64,000 bases of DNA, from contig NZ_BDBB01000007.1 in NCBI RefSeq assembly GCF_001612765.1, forward strand, positions 124,001 to 188,000, in the 5' to 3' direction. Positions 9,449-19,558 of this stretch are shown piece after piece. The notes beneath the pieces were generated by a model. The model did not search any database and was not told where the DNA came from. It saw nothing but the letters and a program-made list of their open reading frames with translations. Position 1 is the stretch's first letter. Each line of letters starts with the position of its first letter. The DNA is from Nocardia arthritidis NBRC 100137 (GTDB taxonomy: Bacteria; Actinomycetota; Actinomycetes; Mycobacteriales; Mycobacteriaceae). The translations under genes and the position numbers were made by a program.

Positions 9449-10609
9449 TCAGTAGGACTTCGGCAGGCCCAGCGAGTACTGGGCGACGAAGTTCAGGACC
9501 ATTTCCCGGCTGACCGGCGCGATGCGGCCGATGCGCGCGGCGGCGAGCATCGCGGCCAGCCCGACGTCCCTGGTCAGGCCGGAGCCGCCGTGGGTCTGAA
9601 TGGCCTGGTCGAGCGCCTTGATGCTGGCCTCCGCCGCCGCGTATTTCGCCATGTTGGCGGCCTCGGCGGCGCCCATTTCGTCGCCCGTGTCGTACAGGGT
9701 CGCGGCCTTCTGCATCATCAGCTTCGCCAGCTCCAGTTCGACCTTCACCTGGGCGAGCGGATGCGAGATGCCCTGATGGGCACCGATCGGCGTCTTCCAC
9801 ACCGTGCGCTCCTTGGCATATTCCACGGCGCGATCGATGGCGTAGCGGGCCAGGCCGATCGCCATGGCCGCACCCATGATGCGTTCCGGGTTGAGGCCCG
9901 CGAACAGCTGCATCAGCGCCGCGTCCTCCTTGCCGACCAGCGCGGTGGAGGGCAGCCGGACGTCGTCGAGGAACAGGCTGTACTGGTGGTCGGGTTCGAT
10001 GATGTCCATCTCCTGCGCCGTCTTGGTGAAGCCTTCGGCGTCGGTCGGCACGATGAACAGGGCGGGCTTGAGTTTGCCGGTCTTGTGGTCTTCGGTGCGG
10101 GACACGATCAGCACGGCCTCGGCCTGGTCCACGCCGGAGATGAAGATCTTGCGGCCGTTGAGGATCCAGTCGTCGCCGTCGCGGCGCGCGGTGGTGGTGA
10201 TCTGGTGGGAGTTGGAGCCGGCGTCCGGCTCGGTGATGCCGAAGACCATCTTGCCGGAGCCGTCGGCGAGTTTGGGCAGCCACTTCTGCTTCTGCTCGTC
10301 GGTGCCGTACTTGGTGATGATGGTGCCGCAGATGGCCGGGGAGACCACCATGAGCAGCAGGCCCGCGCCCTGCGCCGACAGCTCCTCCATCACCAGCGAC
10401 AGCTCGTACATGCCCGCGCCGCCGCCACCGTACTCCTCGGGCAGGTTCACTCCGAGGAAGCCGAGTTTGCCGGCCTCCTGCCACAATTCGTCCAGCGGCT
10501 CGTTCTTGCGCGCCTTCGGCAGCACGTAGTCGCGGTAGTTGTACTTCGCGGCCAGCGCGGCGACGGCGGCCCGCAGCGCCTTCTGCTCGTCGGTTTCGAT
10601 GAAGCTCAT
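9449..10609 (-). CDS. Acyl-CoA dehydrogenase (FadE12-like)
   Basis: A 386-residue flavoprotein with the three ACAD domains: helical N-terminus (MSFIETDEQKALRAAV ... YGGGGAGMYEL), beta domain with the FAD signature FGITEPDAGSNSHQ, and the C-terminal helical domain (ARYAIDRAVEYAKERTVW, QTHGGSGLTRDVGL). The ATG at 10609 has AGGAG eight bases upstream and was preferred over a start 11 codons earlier. The C-terminus lacks the usual YEGTxEI motif, as in the FadE12/citronellyl-CoA dehydrogenase-type subgroup, so the catalytic base must be elsewhere. It lies 67 bases after the carboxylase alpha-subunit gene with a small hairpin in between. Confidence 0.88.
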   Translation of the reverse strand: MSFIETDEQKALRAAVAALAAKYNYRDYVLPKARKNEPLDELWQEAGKLGFLGVNLPEEYGGGGAGMYELSLVMEELSAQGAGLLLMVVSPAICGTIITKYGTDEQKQKWLPKLADGSGKMVFGITEPDAGSNSHQITTTARRDGDDWILNGRKIFISGVDQAEAVLIVSRTEDHKTGKLKPALFIVPTDAEGFTKTAQEMDIIEPDHQYSLFLDDVRLPSTALVGKEDAALMQLFAGLNPERIMGAAMAIGLARYAIDRAVEYAKERTVWKTPIGAHQGISHPLAQVKVELELAKLMMQKAATLYDTGDEMGAAEAANMAKYAAAEASIKALDQAIQTHGGSGLTRDVGLAAMLAAARIGRIAPVSREMVLNFVAQYSLGLPKSY

Positions 10610-10625
10610 CAGTTCTCCTGTATCT

Positions 10626-10641
10626 TGCGGGGGCTCCCGCA
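10626..10641 (-). other. Intra-operon hairpin
   Basis: TGCGGG-GGCT-CCCGCA is a 6-bp perfect stem with a tetraloop in the 67-base gap between the carboxylase alpha gene and the acyl-CoA dehydrogenase gene. It could be an mRNA processing or stability element, or a weak attenuator. Confidence 0.4.
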
Positions 10642-10676
10642 CCCCGTCGGCTCGATGAGCGCTGCGCGATTGTGGC

Positions 10677-12707
10677 TCATCGGTTCTCCTGAGTTTCTAC
10701 GGGTTCGACGACCGCGAGCACGGCGCCGACGTCGACCTGCTGGCCGACGGTGACGTTGACGGCGCTGAGCACGCCCGCGGCGGGCGCGGCGATGGTGTGT
10801 TCCATCTTCATCGCCTCCAGCCACAGAATCGGCTGACCCTGTTCGACCTGGCTGCCGACCTCGGCGCCGAGCCGGATCACGCTGCCGGGCATGGGCGCCA
10901 GCAGCGAGCCGGTGGCCACCTGGTCGGCCGGGTCGCTGAAGCGCGGCACCCGGCGCAGCGCCACCGGGCCGAGCGGCGAGTCGACGTAGACCTGGTCGCC
11001 GTAGCGGGCGACCTCGAATTGCCTGCGCACCGGGCCGCGTTCGCCCGGAACCGACAGCACGACACGATCGGGAGCCGACTCGACGAGTTCCAGGCCGTCG
11101 TGACCGTCCACGGTGACGCCGCTCCGGCCGAAGCGGTAGCCCACCTCGTGCGTCCCGGTCGCGCGGCTCTCGTAGGACTTACGCTGCGACTGCGACGGCA
11201 GGTTCCGCCACCCGCTGGGCAGCCCGCCGCCCACCCGCGCGCCCCCGCGGTTGGCGGCGGCCTCGGCCAGTGCCGCCGCCACGATGGACAGCGCCTCGTC
11301 GGACGCCGACACCAGCGGCGCGGCGAGGACGTCGAGCCCGTGCGTGGCGAAGAACGCGGTGTCGGTGTCACCGGCCAGGAACGCCGGATGACGCAGCACG
11401 CGCACCAGCAGGTCGCGGTTGGTGACCAGGCCGTGGATTTTGGCGCGGTGCAGCGCCGCGGCCAGCAAGCGGGCCGCTTCGCCGCGCGTCTCGGCGTAGG
11501 AGATGACCTTGGCCAGCATCGGGTCGTAGTGGACGCCGACCACCGAGCCGTCGACGACACCCGTGTCCAGGCGCACGCCCGGCCGGTCCAAGAGGTCGAA
11601 CTCGGTGCGCACCGAGGGGATGTCGATCCGGTGCACGGTTCCGCTCTGCGGCTGCCAGTCCTGCGCGGGATCCTCGGCGTAGAGCCGCACCTCGATCGAG
11701 TGTCCGCGCATCGCGGGCGGTTCGGCGGGCAGCGCGCCGCCCACGGCGACGTCCAGCTGTAGCCGGACCAGATCCAGGCCGGTGGTGCACTCGGTGACCG
11801 GATGCTCCACTTGCAGGCGGGTGTTCATCTCCAGGAAGAAGAACTCGCCCTGCTCGTCGGCGAGGAACTCCACGGTGCCCGCGCCGGTGTAGCCGATCGC
11901 GCCCGCCGCCAGGCGCGCCGCCTCGAACAGCCGCTCCCGCATGCCTTCGGTGCGTTCCACCAGCGGCGACGGCGCCTCCTCGATCACCTTCTGGTGGCGG
12001 CGCTGGATGGAGCACTCGCGTTCGCCGACCGCCCAGATAGCGCCGTGCGTATCGGCCATCACCTGAACCTCGATGTGCCTGCCGGTCTCCAGGTAACGCT
12101 CGCAGAAGACCGTCGGATCGCCGAAGGCGGATTCCGCCTCGCGCCGCGCGGCCTCGATCTGGGGGGTCAGATCGGCCAGCTCGCGCACCACGCGCATGCC
12201 GCGCCCACCGCCGCCCGCGGACGCCTTGATCAGCACCGGGAGGTGGGCCTCGGTGACCTCGGCCGAGTCCAGCTCGGCGAGCACCGGCACTCCGGCGGCG
12301 TCCATCATCTTCTTCGAGGCGACCTTCGAGCCCATCTGCTCGATCGCCTCGACCGGCGGCCCGATCCAGACCAGCCCGGCGTCGAGCACGGCCTTGGCGA
12401 AATCGGCGTTCTCGGAGAGGAACCCGTAGCCAGGGTGGATGGCGTCGGCGCCCGCGGCCAGCGCGGCCTCGATGATCAGTTCGCCGCGCAGATAGGTTTC
12501 TGCGGGCGTGTTACCGGGCAGCCGCACCGCTGCGTCCGCCTCGGTGACGTGCGGCGCGGCGGCATCCGCGTCGGAGTACACCGCGACGCTGCCCAGACCC
12601 ATCCGGCGGCAGGTGGCGAAGACCCGGCGGGCGATCTCGCCGCGGTTGGCGACGAGAACGTTCGTGATCTGCCCACCCGCGTTCGAATCGCCGTGCGATG
12701 CAGTCAT
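10677..12707 (-). CDS. Biotin-dependent acyl-CoA carboxylase alpha subunit (AccA2-like)
   Basis: A 676-residue protein with biotin carboxylase (residues about 15-460: VLVANRGEIARRVF, HPGYGFLSENADFA, ATP-grasp ASAGGGGRGMR, FLEMNTRLQVEHPVTE), a linker/BT domain, and a C-terminal biotinyl domain with the biotinylation motif EAMKMEH. It carboxylates biotin with bicarbonate and ATP and passes CO2 to the beta subunit encoded 8 bases upstream. The ATG at 12707 directly precedes the BC domain; the frame is open much further upstream inside accD, which is a high-G+C artefact. The domain order and length match methylcrotonyl/geranyl-CoA carboxylase alpha chains. Confidence 0.93.
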   Translation of the reverse strand: MTASHGDSNAGGQITNVLVANRGEIARRVFATCRRMGLGSVAVYSDADAAAPHVTEADAAVRLPGNTPAETYLRGELIIEAALAAGADAIHPGYGFLSENADFAKAVLDAGLVWIGPPVEAIEQMGSKVASKKMMDAAGVPVLAELDSAEVTEAHLPVLIKASAGGGGRGMRVVRELADLTPQIEAARREAESAFGDPTVFCERYLETGRHIEVQVMADTHGAIWAVGERECSIQRRHQKVIEEAPSPLVERTEGMRERLFEAARLAAGAIGYTGAGTVEFLADEQGEFFFLEMNTRLQVEHPVTECTTGLDLVRLQLDVAVGGALPAEPPAMRGHSIEVRLYAEDPAQDWQPQSGTVHRIDIPSVRTEFDLLDRPGVRLDTGVVDGSVVGVHYDPMLAKVISYAETRGEAARLLAAALHRAKIHGLVTNRDLLVRVLRHPAFLAGDTDTAFFATHGLDVLAAPLVSASDEALSIVAAALAEAAANRGGARVGGGLPSGWRNLPSQSQRKSYESRATGTHEVGYRFGRSGVTVDGHDGLELVESAPDRVVLSVPGERGPVRRQFEVARYGDQVYVDSPLGPVALRRVPRFSDPADQVATGSLLAPMPGSVIRLGAEVGSQVEQGQPILWLEAMKMEHTIAAPAAGVLSAVNVTVGQQVDVGAVLAVVEPVETQENR

Positions 12708-12715
12708 ATCCGGCC

Positions 12716-14310
<1,595 letters not shown>

Positions 14311-14314
<4 letters not shown>

Positions 14315-15462
14315 GACTGATACCCCAATCGCTTCGCCGCCAGTCCGGTCAGGATTTCGGTCGTGCCGCCGCCGATGCCGAGGATGCGCATATCCCGGTA
14401 CTGGCGTTCGATCTCGGATTCGCGCATGTAGCCGAGACCGCCGAACAGCTGGACGGCCTGGTTGGCCACCCACTCGCCCGCCTCGACGGCGGTGTTCTTC
14501 GCGAAGCACACCTCGGCGATCAGGTCGGTCTCGCCTTCGGCGCTGCGCCGCACCACATCACGGGTGTAGACGCGGGCGACGTCGATGCGCCGCGCCATCT
14601 CGGTGACCGTGTTCTGCACCGCCTGCCTGCTGATCAGCGGACGCCCGAAGGTCTCCCGGTTGCGCACCCACTCCAGGGTCAGGTCCAGGCACCGCTGCGC
14701 GCTGGAGTACGCCTGCACCGCGAGGCCGACGCGCTCGCTGACGAACGCGCCCGCGATCTGGAAGAAGCCGGAGTTCTCCGGGCCGACCAGGTTCTCCACC
14801 GGCACCCGGACGTCGACGTAGGACAACTCGGCGGTGTCGGAGGCCAGCCAGCCCATCTTGTCCAGCTTGCGGCTGACCGTGAAGCCCGGCGTGTTCTTGT
14901 CGACGATGAGCAACGAGATGCCGCCCGAGCCCGGCCCGCCGGTGCGCACCGCGGTGACCACGAAGTCGGCGCGGACGCCGGAGGTGATGTAGGTCTTGGC
15001 GCCGTTGACGATGTAGTGATCGCCGTCGCGGCGCGCGGTGGTGGTGAGGTGCCCGACATCCGATCCGCCGCCCGGTTCGGTGATCGCGAGCGAACCGATC
15101 TTCTCGCCCGCCAGCGTCGGCCGCACCCAGCGCTCGATCTGCTCGGCGTTGCCCGAGGCGATGATGTGCGGAACGGAGATGCCGCAGGTGAACAGCGAGG
15201 CGAACAGTCCGCCGGAGGCACCGGCCTGATGCATCTCCTCGCAGACGATCATCGCGTCCACGCCGTCGCCGCCGGAACCGCCCGCGGATTCCGGGAACTG
15301 CACGCCGAGCAGGCCGAGCGCGCCCGCCTTCTTGTGCAGCTCGCGCGGGATCTCCCCGGCGCGCTCCCAGCCGTCCAGGTAGGGCAGGATCTCGCGTTCC
15401 ACGAAGCCACGGACCGTGGCTCGTAGTTCACGTCGTTCCGGCGTTTCCCAGAGTTTCGTCAT
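14311..15462 (-). CDS. Acyl-CoA dehydrogenase (FadE13-like)
   Basis: A 383-residue ACAD. FAD contacts are visible at LAITEPGGGSDVGHL and TYITSGVRADF; the C-terminus has QLFGGLGYMRESEIERQYRDMR-type segments followed by IGGGTTEIL, where the usual catalytic Glu of YEGTxEI is Gly. That replacement is normal in isovaleryl/citronellyl-CoA-type dehydrogenases, whose base is on another helix. Start at 15462 is fixed by the ATGA overlap with the AtuA-like gene and by WETPERRELRATVRGFV following it. It probably makes the 2,3-unsaturated acyl-CoA that the carboxylase then uses. Confidence 0.9.
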
Positions 15463-17174
15463 GACAGCAGCTCCACTGGAATGTCGAGGTGACGAGACCG
15501 CAGCCATTCGCCGAGTCCCTTGGCCTGCGGGTCGAAGCGGGCCTGATAGGCCACACCCTGACCGAGCAGACCTTCGATGATGAAGTTCAGCGCCCGCAGA
15601 TTGGGCAGCACATGCCGGGTGACGGTCAGCGAAGCCGTCTCCGGCAGAAGTTCTTTGACGCGCGCCACGGTGAGGGTGTGCACCAGCCAGCGCCATTGTT
15701 CGTCGGTGCGTACCCACACCCCGATATTCGCGTCACCGCCTTTGTCGCCGCTGCGGGCCAGCGCGATCGTCCCCAACGGCGCGCGGCGGGTTTCCCCGGC
15801 GGGCAGCGCTTCCGGAGCGGGCGGCTCGGCGACCGCGGTGAGTTCGGCCGTTTCCGCGGACGGCGGTACGCCGACGCGGGTGCCGTCGGGCAGCACCGCC
15901 GTGTGCGGGACCTCCGCGGCGTCGACGAACCCGGGCGTGAATACGCCGTAGGGCGATCCGTTGCCGGGCAGGGTCGTGAAGCTGCACCCTGGATAGCTGG
16001 CCAGCGCCAGTTCCACCGCGACATTGGAGAACGCGCGCCCCACCTTGTTCGGGTCCGGGTCGCGGACCACGCAGCGCAGCAGCGCGCTGGCCTGCTCCTC
16101 GGTCTGCGCGTCCGGCCGGTCCAGGCGGGCCAGCGTCCAGGTCAGCTCGGCGGGCCGGGTAGGCAGCCAGGACTCCAGCTGTCGTTGCGCCAGTTCGGCT
16201 TTCGCCTCGATGTCCAGACCGGTGAGCACGAACTCCATCTCGTTGCGGAAGCCGCCGAGCGTGTTCAGGGAGACCTTGAGCCGGGGCGGCGGGGCCTCGC
16301 CGGTGACGCCGCTGATCCGCACCCGGTCCGGACCGTCCTGGTCGAGCCGGATGGTGTCCAGGCGGGAGGTCACGTCGGGTCCGGCGTAGCGCGGACCCTG
16401 GATCTCGTACATCAGCTGGGCCTCGACGGTGTCGACCGTGACCGCCCCGCCGGTGCCCGCGTGCTTGGTGATGACGCTGCTGCCGTCGGCGCGGATCTCC
16501 GCGATCGGGAAGCCCGGCCTGCCCAGATCGGCGAGTTCGGTGAAGAAGGCGTAGTTGCCGCCGGTGGCCTGGGTGCCGCACTCGATCACGTGCCCGGCCA
16601 CCACCGCGCCGGCCAGCCGGTCGTAATCCGTTCGGCCCCAGCCGAAGTGCGCGGCGGCCGGGCCGACGATCAACGACGCGTCGGTGACCCGGCCGGTGAC
16701 CACGATGTCCGCGCCCGCGTTCAGGCATTCGGCGATGCCCCAGGCGCCGAGGTAGGCGTTGGCGGTCAGCGGCGCGCCGAAACCGAGGGCACCGGCGCGG
16801 GCGAGAAGGTCGTCGCCCTCCACGTGCGCGATCTTCGCGTCCAGTCCGAGGTCGGCGGCCACCTTGCGTAGTTTCGCCGCCAGGCCGGCCGGGTTCAGGC
16901 CGCCCGCGTTGGTCACGATGCGCACATTGCGCTCCAGCGCGAGCCCGAGGCAGTCCTCGATCTGCTTGACGAAGGTCTTGGCGTAGCCGAGGTCCGGGTC
17001 CTTCATACGGTCCCGGCCGAGGATCAGCATGGTCAGCTCGGCGAGATAGTCGCCGGTGAGCACGTCGAGCGGGCCACCGTCCAGCATCTCGCGCATGGCG
17101 CCGAGCCGATCACCGTAGAAGCCGGAACAGTTGCCGATTCGGAGCACGTCCGGGTCGGCGGCCAGCATACTCAT
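15459..17174 (-). CDS. Acyclic terpene utilization AtuA-like protein (DUF1446)
   Basis: A 571-residue protein, the first gene of the operon. It opens LRIGNCSGFYGDRLGAM and contains GLNPAGLAAKLRKVA, VTGRVTDASLIVGPAAAHFGW, ECGTQATGGNYAFF and a C-terminal AtuA_C-like part (LARSGDKGGDANIGVW), all hallmarks of the AtuA/DUF1446 family. AtuA is required for citronellol/geraniol catabolism in Pseudomonas but its chemistry is not established; M. tuberculosis Rv0976c is the positional equivalent. The ATG at 17174 has AGGAGG 11 bases upstream. A TetR-type palindrome lies about 105 bases upstream of the start. Confidence 0.9.
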   Translation of the reverse strand: MSMLAADPDVLRIGNCSGFYGDRLGAMREMLDGGPLDVLTGDYLAELTMLILGRDRMKDPDLGYAKTFVKQIEDCLGLALERNVRIVTNAGGLNPAGLAAKLRKVAADLGLDAKIAHVEGDDLLARAGALGFGAPLTANAYLGAWGIAECLNAGADIVVTGRVTDASLIVGPAAAHFGWGRTDYDRLAGAVVAGHVIECGTQATGGNYAFFTELADLGRPGFPIAEIRADGSSVITKHAGTGGAVTVDTVEAQLMYEIQGPRYAGPDVTSRLDTIRLDQDGPDRVRISGVTGEAPPPRLKVSLNTLGGFRNEMEFVLTGLDIEAKAELAQRQLESWLPTRPAELTWTLARLDRPDAQTEEQASALLRCVVRDPDPNKVGRAFSNVAVELALASYPGCSFTTLPGNGSPYGVFTPGFVDAAEVPHTAVLPDGTRVGVPPSAETAELTAVAEPPAPEALPAGETRRAPLGTIALARSGDKGGDANIGVWVRTDEQWRWLVHTLTVARVKELLPETASLTVTRHVLPNLRALNFIIEGLLGQGVAYQARFDPQAKGLGEWLRSRHLDIPVELLS

Positions 17175-17277
17175 CAGCGGGAATGCCTCCTGTACGGCGA
17201 ACCGTCAGGATGGGCCGCATGCCGCACCCGTGAAGTCCGCGTTCCGCGACCAGCATCACACCCGGGCCAGAAAAAAG

Positions 17278-17293
17278 CAAGCATGCGTGCTTG
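17278..17293. promoter_or_regulatory. TetR-type operator upstream of the acyl-CoA operon
   Basis: CAAGCATGCGTGCTTG has perfect 6-bp arms (CAAGCA/TGCTTG) around four bases, the layout common for TetR regulators of fatty-acid catabolism. It is the only strong palindrome between the AtuA-like gene and the divergent small membrane protein gene at 17354. Confidence 0.65.
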
Positions 17294-17353
17294 TTAATTG
17301 CACTCGAGGGACTCGCCCACCCGCACGGCGGGGGTCGAGCAGGCCGGAGCAAG

Positions 17354-17521
17354 ATGGGCACGGTGTCCAGCGACGTCACCGTGATCGTTCTGTTCGCCCT
17401 GGCGGGGTTCCTGCTCGGCGGCGCCTACACCACCTGGAAGACGGCCCGGCCGCTGTCGATGGCGCTGGCCGTCTGCGCCGTTCTCGCGGCGGGCGGCGCG
17501 CTGGCCCGGTGGCTCGGTTAA
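17354..17521 (+). CDS. 55-residue membrane protein
   Basis: A short frame from the ATG at 17354 (GGAG four bases upstream) encodes two hydrophobic helices: VTVIVLFALAGFLLGGAYTT and PLSMALAVCAVLAAGGALA, separated by WKTAR. It is divergent from the acyl-CoA operon and converges with the cyclase gene, with stop codons overlapping (TTAA). No family is recognised. The hydrophobic pattern and good ribosome site support a real gene. An alternative start is the GTG three codons later. Confidence 0.65.
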   Translation: MGTVSSDVTVIVLFALAGFLLGGAYTTWKTARPLSMALAVCAVLAAGGALARWLG

Positions 17522-18492
17522 CCCTTCGACAGCCGGAAGATCCGCAGGTCATCGGGTACGCCGCTGAGCGGCGGCGCGAACAGGCCGCGGCGATACTGCT
17601 TGACCGTCAAACCCAGCTCCGCCAGCGTCTCCGGCCGCAATCCCAGCAGCGTGGCCTCCGACAGCATGGTGTTGCCGTTGCCACCGGCCTCCATCACCCG
17701 GGCCGCGATCGTGACGTCCACCCCGAGCCAGTCACCCCCGATCTCGCGCGGGGATCCGGTGTGCAAACCGATCCGCATGTTCGGGGTGTAGCCGCGCACC
17801 TGCACGTCGGCCAGGTTGCGCTTGGCGGTCACGGCGGCGCGTATCGCCCGGTCCGCCGAGGGGAACACCGCCATCACGCCGTCGCCCATGCGCTTGACCA
17901 CCTGACCGCCGCGTTCGGCGATCGGAGGCTCGATGGCCTTGGCCACCTTGCGCAGCAGTTCGAGGGTGGCCTCGTCCCCGGCCGACAGCGACCAGCGCGA
18001 GAAGGCAACCAGGTCGGTGAACATGACAGTTATTTCTTGGCTACCTCTACCGCGCCCCATCCGCTCCAGCGCGGCCTGCCAGACCTGCAAGGCCCCGAAA
18101 CCGATTTCGCGCGCGGCGCTCGGGGTGTCCCCGACCAGCTTGTCCGCCGCGCGCGCGACCGCCCGCGCGCCACCGGGCCCGGAAACCGACAGCGGATCGC
18201 CGAAAGCCGGGTCCCCCGGCAATTGCCGGCGCGCCTTACGCAGCGCACCGATCAGATCAGCCCGCTGATTCGCGGCGTTCACCAGTGCGGACAGCTGCCC
18301 GCGACGGAATCTGCCGGAATGGCGGGAAGGATCGATCCCATCGGACGGCTCCAACGGAATGACCACCTCGGGCGGCACGCCTCCATCGGCCTCCGGCCCC
18401 GGCCCCGACTCGGCGCCGCCGGAAGGTGTTTCATTCACGCCCCGAGAGTATCTCAGCCGATCTGACGTCGGCAGGTTACCGATCATCGCCAT
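17518..18492 (-). CDS. Class III adenylate/guanylate cyclase-domain protein
   Basis: A 324-residue soluble protein. Residues about 155-310 form a class III cyclase domain: VMFTDLVAFSRWS with the first metal Asp, VVKRMGDGVMAVFPSADRA with the second metal Asp and a substrate-binding Lys, and GVDVTIAARVMEAGG. In the last motif the usual transition-state Asn (DVNxAAR) is Thr, while the Arg is kept. Residues about 60-140 resemble the helical N-terminal part found in pH-regulated or AC-associated actinobacterial cyclases. Start at 18492 or an internal GTG at 18438 are both possible. It is monocistronic; a terminator separates it from the ABC operon upstream. Confidence 0.85.
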   Translation of the reverse strand: MAMIGNLPTSDRLRYSRGVNETPSGGAESGPGPEADGGVPPEVVIPLEPSDGIDPSRHSGRFRRGQLSALVNAANQRADLIGALRKARRQLPGDPAFGDPLSVSGPGGARAVARAADKLVGDTPSAAREIGFGALQVWQAALERMGRGRGSQEITVMFTDLVAFSRWSLSAGDEATLELLRKVAKAIEPPIAERGGQVVKRMGDGVMAVFPSADRAIRAAVTAKRNLADVQVRGYTPNMRIGLHTGSPREIGGDWLGVDVTIAARVMEAGGNGNTMLSEATLLGLRPETLAELGLTVKQYRRGLFAPPLSGVPDDLRIFRLSKG

Positions 18493-18634
18493 CTCTCACC
18501 TCCGCGACGAACACAGCGAGCACGTCGGTGGGCTCCGCGTTGGATAACGAGCTGGTTGCTGAACCGAGGCTACTCGGGCGAGAAGGGGTCTCGGAAGCGG
18601 CATGCGGCATAGTTTCCGCGATGTTCACACGCAC

Positions 18635-18670
18635 GATCGGCCCGGCGCGAGCATTCGCGCCGGGCCGATC
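18635..18670 (-). terminator. Perfect 16-bp hairpin between ABC operon and cyclase gene
   Basis: GATCGGCCCGGCGCGA at 18635-18650 pairs perfectly with TCGCGCCGGGCCGATC at 18655-18670 around the loop GCAT. It is the strongest hairpin noticed in the window. No T-tract follows on either strand. It lies 127 bases after the ABC permease stop, upstream of the cyclase gene. Confidence 0.7.
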
Positions 18671-18739
18671 GACGCACCGTCCGCCGGGCAGTGGCGGGCG
18701 GTGGACGGAGCGCCGGACCTCCCGACAAGGTAGGCGCCC

Positions 18740-18773
18740 CTACCCGAGTGGCGAGGGATGGCGACTCGGGTAG
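18740..18773 (-). terminator. Terminator of the ABC operon
   Basis: CTACCCGAGT (18740-18749) and ACTCGGGTAG (18764-18773) form a perfect 10-bp stem with a 14-base loop, 24 bases after the ABC permease stop codon. Together with the following hairpin at 18635-18670 it fills the 304-base gap 18493-18796, in which no gene was seen. Confidence 0.7.
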
Positions 18774-18796
18774 TCGAGCGGCCTCGCCCGCGTGCG

Positions 18797-19558
18797 TCAC
18801 GCGTCGCGCTGGTTCACCACAACCAAGGCCGCGCCGAAGACGATCGCGACGAAGACGGTGAAGTACAGCAGGCTGCCCCATGGTCCCCAGTGCCAGTTGG
18901 CCGTGGACGCGGAGGCGCTGAAGAAGTGGTTGGCGTTCGCGAACGGCAGGAACGGGGTCACGTTGCGGCCGAAGCTGCCGAACGCTCCGAGCAGCCCCTC
19001 GATGAGCAGCGGCCACAGCACGATCAGCGAGATCGCGGCGGCGGACTGCCGCACCAGCACGCCGATGCCGATGGCGAGCAGGACGCACAGGAACGCGTAG
19101 ATCGGGATGCCGTAGACCTCGCGCCAGTCCTCCGGGCTGGACAGCGTGAGGGCCGCGCCCGCGTCCGGTCCGCTCAGCGCCTTGGCCACCAGGTAGGCGA
19201 GGAACACCAGGACCAGGGTCAGCACCGCGCCGTACCCGCCGACCAACCCGGCCTTGGTCGCGACGACCTTGGCCCGATGCGGCGTCGCCTGGAACGTCGT
19301 CCGGATGAGGCCGAAGCGATATTCGCTGGTCACGGTCAAGGTCGCCATGATCATCAGGACCATCACGCCGAAGCCGCTGATCCCGGCCACCGCGGTGGAG
19401 ACGGTCAGGTCGATCGCGCCCTCCTTGCCGTAGGACGCGCGCGCCACCGAGGCGAGCAGCGCGGCCATCCCGAGCGCGAGGGCGACGACGATCGCCGAAC
19501 ACCACCAGGGCGACCTGGTGGAGGTGAGCTTGATTCGTTCCGCTGCCAGCACGCCCAT
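18797..19558 (-). CDS. ABC-2 type transporter permease
   Basis: A 253-residue integral membrane protein with six hydrophobic segments, beginning MGVLAAERIKLTSTRSPWW, the usual ABC-2 permease N-terminus. The cytoplasmic loop TSEYRFGLIRTTFQATPHRA is the coupling region characteristic of the NatB/BcrB-like permeases. It overlaps the ATPase stop by one base (TGATG), so the two are coupled. The pair would export a hydrophobic molecule or act in antibiotic or bacteriocin resistance; the substrate is unknown. Confidence 0.88.
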   Translation of the reverse strand: MGVLAAERIKLTSTRSPWWCSAIVVALALGMAALLASVARASYGKEGAIDLTVSTAVAGISGFGVMVLMIMATLTVTSEYRFGLIRTTFQATPHRAKVVATKAGLVGGYGAVLTLVLVFLAYLVAKALSGPDAGAALTLSSPEDWREVYGIPIYAFLCVLLAIGIGVLVRQSAAAISLIVLWPLLIEGLLGAFGSFGRNVTPFLPFANANHFFSASASTANWHWGPWGSLLYFTVFVAIVFGAALVVVNQRDA

